From contig JAQFVV010000013.1 in assembly GCA_028023455.1 (NCBI GenBank), forward strand, positions 9,640,411-9,704,410: a stretch of 64,000 nucleotides of DNA. Reading direction: 5' to 3'. Shown in pieces: positions 44,501-57,714 of the stretch (positions are counted from its first letter, which is position 1; each line of letters starts with the position of its first letter). A model generated the notes under the pieces. That model searched no databases and was not told where the DNA came from. It was given only the letters and a program-made list of their open reading frames with translations. The DNA is from Epiperipatus broadwayi (Eukaryota; Onychophora; Udeonychophora; Euonychophora; Peripatidae). Made by a program: the position numbers and the translations under genes.

Positions 44501-47500
44501 GTGTTGGTTTAGCTACGAACTTTTAGCCCGAGGTTGAATGATTGTTTTTGAAAAGTTTTTAACTGAGAAATCTATGTAGTCTATCTATAGTCAACATTAT
44601 AAAACAAACTTTTATAAACTGTCCATCTTTGTGGACTTTTAACTAAAGTTTAAAATAATAATTTAAATTTAAAATCAATAATAAAATCTAAATTTATTCC
44701 TCAAATTTATATATATGCAACAATAAATGTTTTTGTGTGACAATTACTGGATGTGGCTTATTTTATTTTAATATAAAAAAAATCTTATTTTTTATTTTAA
44801 ATCTTTTTCTTTATTAAAATGTTTTAATTTATATATTAAATCTATGCATCTCCTTGAGCTAATGGTATAAGCTAATGGTTAATAAAATAAAGTTGGATCT
44901 TTAACAATAAGTATCTGCCTACTATAAAAATATTCTTTGTTCGAATGGCCTAGTGGTGCCCTGTATGGCAGATATGGTAAGAATCCTTTCTTCCCTAATC
45001 ATTATAATACTAACACTATGTGAACTATATTCAATGTTTGTTTGAATATCATGGTAAGATAGTTTAGTTTAGTATTCAATGATTAGTTATGTATATAGTA
45101 CAGAGAAACATTTCTTACAAAGATTTCTTCCTGTAGTCTATACTGTGGTATGGTAGATGTCTTGCATGGTTGCTATGTTGCATTGAGTTCATACAGGTGT
45201 ATCTTGGGTTTCTAATATTTTTAAATCCAGTTCATTTATGTCATTAGTTTGATTTTCTAAATCTTTGTATCATTTGATTATTAGATAAGTTTATATCTTT
45301 TCTAGTGTTTAAAAATTTCAAGCTTATTTTTGTTGCATTTGCATAGGTCTTATGGAGATTAAAGTTTTAAGGTGTCATTGAAAAGTTTTTTGGCATCTTC
45401 CACTTTGATTTTAATAATGTTAATGTTTTTTAAATAGAGCAAAACTCTCCATACAGTATTGCCACCTGTGCTAAACAGAGTAATCAATGGATGCCAGAAG
45501 GCTTGTGCATAAAATCCCTATCTAATGCCTACTCATCCAATATCCCCAGACTAGTTTCTGGCTTGTGGCCTTCGTCAGTGAGGAGCTTTGGATCTGAGAG
45601 CACTGCATCTAGATCTTAGGATCTAATGCAACCCTCTAGCAACCACCTTTTATCTCCATTTAACTACAAAACTATGAGAATGAAATTGAAAACACAAAAA
45701 ATATTTTCAATCTAAGCTCAATAGCTTATATAGTCATATGGGTTTGAACTCAGTTCAGCACCCATACATTTTGGTGTCTTTGGCTCTTTTAAAACCATAG
45801 CCACCACTATCCTATTAGGCAGGATTGGTGTTAAACCATTAAGCATCAGATCCTAAGATCTAGATGCAGTGAAGGCCACAAGCCAGAAACTAGTCTGGGG
45901 ATATTGGATGAGTAGGCATTAGATAGGGATTTTATGCACAAGCCTTCTGGCATCCATTGATTACTCTGTTTAGCACAGGTGGCAATACTGTATGGAGAGT
46001 TTTGCTCTGTTTATCAACAATTAATGTGCTAGTATAGGAAATGTGATCATGTGATGCTTAATGGTTTAACACCAATCCTGCCTAATAGGATAGTGGTGGC
46101 TATGGTTGTAAAAGAGCCAAAGACACCAAAATGTATGGGTGCTGAACTGAGTTCAGACCCATATGACTATATAAGCTATTGAGCTTAGATTGAAAATATT
46201 TTTTGTTTTCAATTTCATTCTCATAGTTTTGTAGTTAAATGGAGATAAAAGGTGGTTGCTAGAGGGTTGCATTAGATCCTAAGATCTAGATGCAGTGCTC
46301 TCAGATCCAAAGCTCCTCACTGACGAAGGCCACAAGCCAGAAACTAGTCTGGGGATATTGGATGAGTAGGCCTTAGATAGGGATTTTATGCACAAGCCTT
46401 CTGGCATACATTGATTACTCTGTTTAGCACAGGTGGCAATACTGTATGGAGAGTTTTGCTCTGTTTATCAACAATTAATGTGCTAGTATAGGAAATGTGA
46501 TCATGTGATGCTTAATGGTTTAACACCAATCCTGCCTAATAGGATAGTGGTGGCTATGGTTGTAAAAGAGCCAAAGACACCAAAATGTATGGGTGCTGAA
46601 CTGAGTTCAGACCCATATGACTATATAAGCTATTGAGCTTAGATTGAAAATATTTTTTGTTTTCAATTTCATTCTCATAGTTTTGTAGTTAAATGGAGAT
46701 AAAAGGTGGTTGCTAGAGGGTTGCATTAGATCCTAAGATCTAGATGCAGTGCTCTCAGATCCAAAGCTCCTCACTGACGAAGGCCACAAGCCAGAAACTA
46801 GTCTGGGGATATTGGATGAGTAGGCATTAGATAGGGATTTTATGCACAAGCCTTCTGGCATACATTGATTACTCTGTTTAGCACAGGTGGCAATACTGTA
46901 TGGAGAGTTTTGCTCTGTTTATCAACAATTAATGTGCTAGTATAGGAAATGTGATCATGTGATGCTTAATGTTTTTTGTTTGCTGAAAATATCCTGAATT
47001 GGTTTAGATCTTCACATCAAAACTTCATGAAATTGTCCAACTTCATTTGTTGATTTGAAATTTCTGAGTTTAAATTTAGAATATTTGTTTTTGGGTTATT
47101 TAATCTTTGTCTTAACAACAAGCAGTAGCAATGTGGGTGCCACTATGCTGTTTCATTTTATTATTGAAAAATTATTTATTTTATAGAAAATTTGTGTAAA
47201 CAATTCAGAAGTCTCGCAGAAAACTAGTTTTATTTGTTACCTTTGTATATAAGTTTTTTTTGAAAAAATGTCAGTTTTGCACAGTTTTTTTTTTGGGAGG
47301 GGGGATTAAGCTTTGTAATCATTGGCAACAAGCAAGAGCAAGGTGAATGGCCACCATGTTGTTTGATTTTATCATTGGAAAATTATTTATTTTATGGAGA
47401 ATTTATGTTGACAATCCAAAAATCTCTTACAAAACACATTTTAAATTGTTCAGTTTTATTATCTGGATATATATCAATTTTCATTTGAGAACTCTTAGTA

Positions 47501-47792
47501 CTGCACAGTGTTTTAGGGTTTAAACTCCAATAATCTTTGTTTTGATAAACAGCAGTTGCAAGGTTTTCTGAAAGACTATATAAAAAATGTCTTTTATAAA
47601 AAAAAGAAAAGAAATAAGATGAAAGAAATTATAAGAGAGTGCAGGCTGGTGGATAATATCATGATATTAAAATAAATAGAAATATGGCAAAATTAATATA
47701 GAATTGAAAACAAAAAAATGTAATTTTTAAGAATTATAATTCAAATAAAATAAGTTTTTATAAGAATAAAAACAGTATCTGTGGAAATATTA

Positions 47793-47891
<99 letters not shown>

Positions 47892-50800
47892 ACCCTTTTG
47901 TTTAGGTAAGGATGGATTATTTAGATCAATTTACTGGAAAATTTTAAATTTCAAAGTTAAGTAAGGGAATGATGTATGTTATGTGTTGATGATCTTTTAA
48001 TAATCTAGTTAGGGCAAGTAAAATAGTTGATGTATAATATTGTGTTAGTATTTGAAAGAAAACAGTTAACTAAAAATCATTATAAGATTGTATGGTTGGA
48101 AAAACTGGCCATAGTAAATACTGATTTAATTAAGTCTTATAAGTAAATGATTAAAGTAAATTTTAAAAGTAGTAATTTAAAGTTAAATGAATAGACTATT
48201 TAATAATAATAATTGTATTTAGTAGTTATATTTAAAAATCATTTAATTAAAAGTAATAATGTGGGACAAATGCATAGTTAATTTTATAATATTGGAATAA
48301 TTATTTTAAAATTTGCTATAATATTATTTTTATGTAATATTTTGCAAATTAAATTATTTATTTTATTTTTTGGTTAAATTATTAGCATGTCATGTATTTT
48401 TGTAAACCACGTGATGTGTAAATATTCACACGTGTGATTGCAAAGTTTTTTAATAAAATAAAACTATTTTAAAATTCTAATATAAGATGTAAAAATAGTA
48501 GATTTGTCTATTCAGGGATAAAATAATATCTGTTATAAATATTAAAGTGGGTCTTTAAAGTGAATATAATAAATAAAATAAAATTTGTATTTTATTTTGA
48601 AAATAAATACGTTTTGTTTAAAAGAAGGATAAAAATAGTAATAAATAGTGTAATGTGATTTTTAAAAGTTATTTTAAAGTATTTATTAAGAGTAAATAAA
48701 ATATGAAAATTAATTAAAAATTGAATAATATAATAAAAAATAAATATTTAGTAAATTATTATTTGTTTTAACTTTAACTAGCATTGTTTGACCAGGGTCG
48801 TTGGGAAATAAGCATTGTTTAATTGTCCAATCAGGTGTGGAGTAGGCTTGAGTATATAAGAGCTGCACACATTTTGCAGATTGCTATTATTTTAATTCTT
48901 ACTATTGTTGTTACTGTTACTGCAACTTTAGTTAATTACGTATATTAGTAATAGTCAATTTTATTATTTTAAATTATAAAAAGGGATATTTATTCATTAT
49001 CATAAGATCGTGATATGGAAATGTGTGGCTAAAAATTAAGTAATTCCTTACTTGCTGATTTATTTCATCTAATTTAACATCAACTTAAACATGGAGGAGT
49101 CATCACTAAACTTAAGTTTATGGAGGAAAATATCAAATTATTATTTTTCTACAAGACATATAATTTTGCCCGTGTTAAGCGTTCATGCTAACGTAATAGT
49201 AAATTTAATAGACAAAACTTCTTGGAAAAGATTCAGAAAAACTCGTCAGAGATGGAAAGAAAAAAAATATGAAATTTTTATTCTGAAAGTCATTTTAAAG
49301 TAGAATAGTTTTTTTTAAAAAAACTGTTAATGTAAAAATAACAATTATTTAAGATGCTGAAATATTTCTTTATAAAGAAATATTGAAATTGATTTTTGAA
49401 AAATATAATTTTTTAAAAAAATTAAAAAAATGAAGATTATTGGTAAAATAATTTATATTACATTGGAAAAATCTTCTAAATAATAATTGTTGTATGCTGG
49501 ACATACAGAATATATTCGGAAAAGTACTTCTAAAGATATTTTAAAACTATAGTAATACATACTACGGATGCTGTGTTATATCCAGGAACATTGACCTATG
49601 GGAAATTTAATTGAAAGCAGTAAAGTTTTAGAAGATATCTGTCATAATAGAGGATTAAAAATGCATTTAATAATTACTGTTGGAAATAAAAGAAGAACCT
49701 GAACTATTTGTATTGCAATAGAAATATTTTACAAGTCAACTTACTTTTGTTTTGTTTTCTTTATTCTTAAAAAAAATCATTGGGACATGTTGTGAAAGTG
49801 AATCTATTGGAGCATGCATAGTTTTTTTTTTTTTTTTGCGTTAAAGGAAGATGTTTTTGTCAACAAATGCTGCAGGAGGAGAAGGACATTTTCCATAATA
49901 AACTTTGTCAGAGTTTTGTAAATATGAATTTTAAATCTTACTTTACTAACTTTTATCATAATGTTTATAAAATAGAAAAAGGTAGGAACATAAAATATTA
50001 AATTATTTACTAACCTAGTGATTAATTATTATAAAAAAAGTCTTTAATAATTTAAAAAAAAAGTTTAATATTTTAAAGTATGATGATGTGGAATGAGTGA
50101 TATTTAAATAATGTTTTTATTTAGTTCGTGATCCAGAAATATTAATGGAATAATCAACAATGAAGACATATTATTGATGGTAATAATTATAAAAGTATTG
50201 ATCATTTTCTTATGTATTTTATTACTGTATATTTTAGTGTGGATGTATGAAATGAGTATGAAAAACACAATACATACACATAGTTTATAATTTGTTTATT
50301 TATGTTAAAGAATATGCATACTTTTAGTAATATTATAAGTACATTTTAATATAAGGGAAATATAAGTATATGATTCTATTATAACTGAATTTAAGATTTA
50401 TTTTAAGTGATAAAATAATAAACTGGGATATCGATACTGATTGTTTGTATTTATGTTTAAAATTACTAAGGAATAAAATAATCTTTTCTTATTGATTGGT
50501 TAGATGGTTATTTTAGACATGAATTTGTAAGCTTGGTATTAAGTCAAATAGGACCAAGATAATATTTTATGTAGGATTTGTTTATATGGGAATAAGTATA
50601 GACGATGGTGGTTATTGTGCAAGTATAGATAACTTAGCCCTATAACTTGTATATGTTCATGGTAGTGTTATTTTTTGTATGTTGAAGTTGTAATGTCCCA
50701 TAGAGCTGAATAAATAGCTTGGACATTATGTTTATTAGTAGAGGTGATGAACTAATATAGTCATACCTTATTTATGATACACTGTTACCATGACAGTTAT

Positions 50801-52576
50801 TTAATAGAAGTGCTATTAAATTAAAATCTAATTTATTCCATATACCTACTTGTGTATTTACTATTGATATTGCTTGGATTGCATCATAAAGGATAGTATT
50901 TCGAAATATGAAATGATGAATAAGTTTAAAATGCAGAATTGTTATTAAAGAAGATAAGATGGGTTATATTGTTTTAAAAGTAAGGATATGAGTAAGGGTA
51001 AAGAGTACAAGATTATAACTTGTTAATAAGGAATCATAAACTTTTTATGTTTGGGACTCATTATTATTTATTACAAATAAATAAATGATGAATGAAATGT
51101 GTTTTTCTAAAGATATTATTTAGTCATTAAGTTTTAAGAGATTCAATTTTAATGCATATTTTTTACAAGTAAAAGAAATAAACATGAATCACATTTGAAA
51201 AATATAAGTGATCATAATTTTATATAAAAATTATTTTATAATAATAACACATCAATACTTAAATTTTATTTGATATTGCATTGATGAGTAATAAGCAGTC
51301 TAGATTAATGGATATGTTATTAAGATTATTTACATTATGAATAGGTTAGAAATAATTATATGAGATAATAAAAGTATTTTAAAAACCAAATAATAAATAA
51401 TAAAGGTATTGAATTAATAATTTGAATATTTTTTTTTGCATAAAGAAACTTAATGGAGGCCATAAAGATATTATGGTAATATTTTAATAATAAGAATTTT
51501 GTAAAGCAATTTTTTTTGTATCTGATTTTTTTTTTATTTAATATTTTTTTTATTTAATTTTTTTTTTTTTGTGAGATTACCTAAGTGGGAGTAAAACAAA
51601 GTTCATTCATGTTGTATATACAGTATATAAATTATTGTTCAATCTTATTAATAAATTTGTTAAGTTTTGTTTATAAATATTGGTGTCGACTCAATTTCTT
51701 CACATCCCAATTACATAATCACAGATAATTAGAATTAAGACATAATATTTGCACAACATAAATAAAGTTATTATTTAAGAGTTATAATGTTTTATTGATA
51801 TGATTTTTATTAAAGAAATTTCATTTATTATATCATTATGATGGTCATAAAATAACCACAGAATATTTACACAGAATTATATTATTAGTGATTGCCACAT
51901 ATTCTCAGATTATAAGATCATACCATATATGTTTATTTAAGATACCAGATGGATAATAGAAGATTACTTACATTATTATTATGTGATATACATAAGTAAT
52001 ATTACAAGTAGAAAAGATGTGAGATTAAATTATAGATTGAAGATTAATATTATTATTTTATTAGTATTGGTATTAGTTAGATGTAGTTAGAAATGATATT
52101 AAATCCCTTATCATACTTAATTACAAAAGTTATAATTATTTTAGAATTATTTTAAAAGAACCTGAGATAATTTGAGCTAAATCATTTTGATAGAGATATT
52201 CAGATTAATTTATTAAGAGTCATTTACTTAATTAGTTTTTATTAAAGACATAGGAGTACTATATAGGTTATTGTTTTAAGGTAATAAGAGAACAGATGGT
52301 ATTCTTATGCCATTGAGGTGATATCCTGTGGGATATTGGCTCAATGTATTCCTTTTACCACTTGTAAACTCACTTCATAGTCTCATGATTTTTAGTAGAT
52401 ATTTATTTATTTAATTTAAGAAATAGAACCATATTATTATTTATTAACTTGAACTAATTAATAATAGAGTATTAAAGAATATAGTTATTCTTTATTAGGT
52501 ACATTTTAGATGAATATAATTATTTATCTGAGCTAGATTAATTGATTGTTATTAGATATTTCCTGGAAGTGAGGGT

Positions 52577-52662
<86 letters not shown>

Positions 52663-55600
52663 AAGCAGTTGGATCTGAGTTTGATCCAAGCTTCATGACA
52701 TCTAGCCATAAGCCCACTTCAAACCCTAGTACTAACCTTCAATTTCCGATGCAATGGGGCTTTACATGTTCAACCCATGCTAATTTCCATAAAGAAAAAC
52801 TATTACATAAATGTGTGTTAAAATTAATTCGTTTGAGTTTAAATTAATCAATGCTATTAATAAATTCATGATAAAATTATTCATGAATTTATATATATTA
52901 CAAATGCATGGATTGTGCGTATATATTTATAAATATTTAAATATATATAATTGTTTGAAAGTTTCATTGTGTCGGGAATGTTTGATTTTACTTTCAAATA
53001 ATTTGTTAAAATTTTAGTGATTAAAAGCTACATTCTTTCGATAAGCTATCAGATTTTTCCTTTCCAAAAACAATGGGTAAAGTTTTATTAATTAAAAAAA
53101 AGATAAGTATTTAAAATGTAAAGATTTTCTAATTAAAATCATTTTTCTGATTTTAAGAATTCATTTTCTAATTAGAAAATGAATTCAAGTTAATGAGTCT
53201 GAAAGCCTTATGGAAGGAATGTATCTAAAAACAACTAGTAGATTTTGTGACATTGATAATGAAAGAAGCGCTAGCCTGAATGCATCAGATACAGTATAAA
53301 TAGCTCTGAAAAGTTTGGAGAGAAAAGAAGCCATTTTTGTTGTAGAGAAGTGCCAGTAAACTCTATGCATTTAAAAATCATAAATTTAAATAGTGTTTCA
53401 ATCATAGTAAAGGGCTAAAATGTCAGGAATCTGGCTACTGTGCCTGGAGTTCCCTAAAAATCTTTAATGAAGTTGCTAAATCCTTTCCAACCAATCATGC
53501 TGCCAAAATCAATCAAAATGCTGTTCAAGTAATCGACTAAATGTGTGCCTATGTTTCCATCAACTCAGATGTGTAAACTAAGGAACCAGTCCTGGAAGAA
53601 ATGGTAATATATTTCCATCATGAACCATAACTTTCTGGCCAGTTCCGAACTTTACTTTACATTCCTTTTAAGAGCTCTTTTCATTCTTTAATGTAATAAT
53701 CTCTGTGTAAAACCTTTTATTTATGCTATTTTAAATTATATAAATTCTCTCAATCTCTAGTCTTTAACTTTCCTTTCTTACGATGGCGGTTCATTTATTA
53801 TATTATATATATTTATTTTGTGATTTATTAATGCTGTTTATTTTTAATTATATGCCAATAATCCTTCGACTCGAACTAAATTTATACATTCTATTAATCA
53901 TTGAGTCGAAAGAAATTATTAAATGTTTACTATTTTTATAATTGGCTAACAATAAATTATTATCTCCATTTCTAATCTATGCCCCAGCTATTTTCTCATT
54001 TCACCAATATTTATTAATGTTTTTGCAAAAGGGCCGATAAAGGAATCAAATATATTCTAATTCAAATTTCTGTTACTTGCTATTAAATTTCAGGAATCGC
54101 ACGATGTTTGAGACCTAATTAATATGATTTTACAAATACTTTGAAATAGTTTTAGTTAAAAGCTCGTTTGACTTTAATTAAATTGATCAAGTCATCACAT
54201 AGGGCATTTGATAATCAATTGGGTTTTATTATTCAAACGATAACTATCAAGTCATCATCTTCGAACATTGCTGATGTATGGCTATCTTTCATTTCACAGG
54301 CTTGTCAGTGGTGATATTACTGATATTTTAAACTATAGAGGAAGAAAGCACTTCCTTCCCCACTCATGTTATATTTGGAACACCAAAGGTTTATAGTTAC
54401 AACTCAGCCTGGCTTCCCCCATGTTCCATCATCTCCTTAAAGGGCAGTAAGACTTGTGAAATACAAGCCACCATAAGGCTTAAATTACCAACCAGCTATT
54501 ATCTTTCAATTTCAGTTTATAGCTCATAATTTGTCAGCACCGTTAACCCTCTGTTCCAGTAAAGCTCGTTCTTATGCTCGTAATTCGTGATGAAGTGATT
54601 TCAATTAAAGTCGAACAAATTCTCAATTATATTAAATTAAGTAAGTTTCTAATAAAGGTTAAAGTTATGACCTAAATATGTATCTTGCTCTTCATGAATG
54701 GATTTGCGAATGTGAAAATAAATCTCACATTCTTTCGTATAAAATTAGACTAATAATTTCCTTTACAACTGAATACCTTTATCTGCCTTTGGTTTCTTGT
54801 TGGGGGCATGGACATAGAATTCCATAATATTGCGTAATACTCATTGGCATATAATAAGGACCACCACTCTTATTATAATTATGAACTATGTTAAAGGCTA
54901 GAAGTGATTAATATAATCATCATTTAAAATTCAAACAAAACTATTACTATTATTATTATTATTAAAATATTTTATAAACACCCTTGGTTTCTTAATTCTC
55001 TTATTCAATAATTATTTTAATGTTAATGCTCACTGTCTGTGTTGGTAACCTGAACATATACATATGATTCGACTTAGAAGTATCTTTAGTTAATTTATTA
55101 TCCGATATTAGCATCAGTTCAGGGGTTTCTAATCCTCACCAACTGTTGAGCTAGTTCCTTGGCACATAGCACTGTGCTGGCGATTTAGATTTCTACTAAT
55201 CTGAGCTGGTGAGTTGGGTTTGAATTCAGTTTGGTTCAGCTGAGTTTGGATCCGACCTGCAGTTTAGGTGGTGGATGTTTTTCGACCAGTACAATATATA
55301 TATATATATAAAGAGAGAACAAATATGCATCATAAAATCTTTAATTTATAAGCAGTTAATATGATGATGTATGTGCTCTTGCGTTTACGCAATATTATAA
55401 AACTATAATATTTTTTTTCCAAGATTATTTCTTTAGTTGATTTACATTGAATTGTCTCCAAACAATTACAGTACTGAATATTTGTTAAAATTTGCTAATT
55501 AAAAAATTTGTGAATTATATGTTAATAAACTAAATTCAAAGCTATAATCATCTTTTAAAATGATAGAGTTGCTATTGGTCAATAAAGATTTTATGCAAAA

Positions 55601-57666
55601 ACAAAACTAAGCTTTTATTTATTTTATGAATGGAGATATTGTATTGTGGGTTAATCAAATTTTAATTTGCAGTAAAATCATTGATATTTTTGTTGAAATA
55701 ATTTCATTATATATATCAATAAAAATGATCAATAATGAAATGGTCCTAATTTAATAATACACTGCAAATTGCAACATCAGTTGCAATAGAATAAAATAGT
55801 AATGGTGATAATATGTGCAAGATTTGCTGATTAGCGCACAATCAAGCCCTCAATTAAAGATACCAAATTGTAATGATACAAAACTATATAAGGTGTTTAT
55901 GATACAAAGCTTTGTTATGGCCTAAAAACTTGTGTATATTAGCCCATAACTGTCATAACATATATAATTCTCTCTAAATAGCTTATAAATTTACAGTGTC
56001 AATACAAATGAGAATGATGATAAAAGGTTTCTTATCCTACAAATTTATGCACATTAACTTATAACTAATAAAACACAAAATTTTATCTTTAAATGCCCCA
56101 CAGATTTAGGAGCCAGATTATAATGGAATAAACCTAGCTTAAATATTGATAGCCAAATTGTAATGGAATAAAAATAAGTGAAGACAATATTTCAGATTGC
56201 CCCATAAATTGAGGCACCAAATTGTAATGAGATAAAATGTTTACATTGCTGAAATTATAATAAAACAAAATGTACAAAAACAACTTATCCAATGTTCATT
56301 ACTTGCTCTAAATTATAATGGATATAAAACGAAAACAATATTTCAAATAATCCTATAAATTATGGTACTTAAACCGTAATAACAAAAAAAAAATTTTTTT
56401 TATTTAATAGCCCTACAAATGCGATTAGGAAATCACAATAAGCTATCCATCAAATCAATAAAATCTAGAAATTAATTTATAAATCATAACTATCATAATA
56501 CGCATAGTATTATTAAAACTATTTTAATTAACAGCTCAATATCTAAATTAAATATAAACTACAGATCTAAATAAATTAAATCATTCTAATTACTATGATT
56601 AAAATATCAATTTTAATGCAAATAATTATCAATTTTAGACCATCATAAAATTACCATCTTCCTAACAAAATAATTAGTTATAAAACTCATGCAATATATA
56701 ATCGTTTAAAATAATATAGTAACATTCAATTATAATCGCCTTTGTTCACTCTAAATAATTAAAAGTATTTATAATTATAAATTATCAAACTAGTTCAAAT
56801 ATGGGTTTTTATCCAAATAACTATTATATATAACAATTAAGGTAATTATAACGATCTTCTAATTATTTACTAAACATATACTTATAATAGATTTATTGAT
56901 CTATTATCATATAAAATGTATACCTAGCTCAAATAATAATATTATTGAATTTATATATTAAAAAACATAATCTATATATACACCTTTACCCCACTTAGCA
57001 CTTGTCTACTTAGCAATATTTCACAATAGTGATCATCATCAATTTGTACCCACTACTTCGATGTAGAATCGATTATTCGCTATAACGATCGGGAAAAAAT
57101 TAAAAATAAAATTTTTTTTTGCCAGCCATCTTGAATTTTGCATCACTGATGACGTCAGAAATAGCTATATTAAATTCATTTTACCCAAAAGCAAAAGTAT
57201 ATTATTGTAATATGTATACAGGTAATGACTTTGCTGTAATTGTATACACATACAATATTTTATTCATAAAACACTTAAAATATCTATAATTACTGAATCT
57301 ATAATACTGTATACATCATATATAATAAATAACACAGCAAATGTTCATCCACTTTTTCTTTTAAAATACGTATATATGTTCTACAATAATATCAACAAAT
57401 TAAAAATCCTTCTCCTTTTTCTTTTCAAAAACTTTATTTTCTTATCTCAATACTGAACATATACAGTATATATATTTATATAATACAAAACTCCAATGTT
57501 TCAACATTGATTTGTAATTAAATAATGTAAAAGAAAGAGTAATAAAATATAGCAGTGGGAGAGAGATATCCTTGAAAATGACTGTATGAAGATAAACAGT
57601 TGAAATGTTGGAGTTTTGTATTATATAAATACTGTATATACATATATATATACAGTATATATATAA

Positions 57667-57714
<48 letters not shown>

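Larger units (their letters stand above)
47889..52579 (+). mobile_element. Unclassified TG...CA element, copy 3 (4.69 kb, best preserved)
   Basis: It starts TGTACCCTTTTG at 47889 and ends GAGGGTACA at 52579. The termini form an imperfect inverted repeat, and (TA)n flanks both sides. CCAATCA (48827-48833) and TATATAAG (48853-48860) lie 964 bp from the start. AATAAA (51650-51655) precedes GTGTCGACTC (51683), 891 bp before the end. The 3' part shares, in order, GATATTAAATCCCTTATCAT, AAGAACCTGAGAT, TATTCTTATGCCATTGAGGT and AGTCTCATGA with the other copies in reverse complement. The predicted transcript would be about 2.8 kb. Its longest frame near the start is 70 codons (49091-49303), Arg/Lys-rich at the end, with no secure counterpart in copy 2. 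There is no direct repeat between its own two ends, so it is not an LTR pair; it could itself be one long LTR. Confidence 0.82.

Noticed and set aside
44940-44995. Possible second tRNA-like element (TGGCCTAGTGG A box)
   Set aside because: No B box, acceptor pairing or anticodon stem follows at the right distance.
49091-49303. 70-codon basic peptide just after the promoter of element copy 3
   Set aside because: A loosely similar basic tail appears in copy 2, but nucleotide matches align a different part of the element and copy 2 has no matching start codon, so conservation is not supported.
47889-52579. Interpretation as a complete LTR retrotransposon with two LTRs
   Set aside because: The first and last kilobase of the element show no direct similarity to each other and there is no gag or pol between them.
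52542-52847. 101-codon frame across the (TA)n tract
   Set aside because: It mostly translates a microsatellite into Tyr/Ile repeats; no homology, splice sites or promoter support it.
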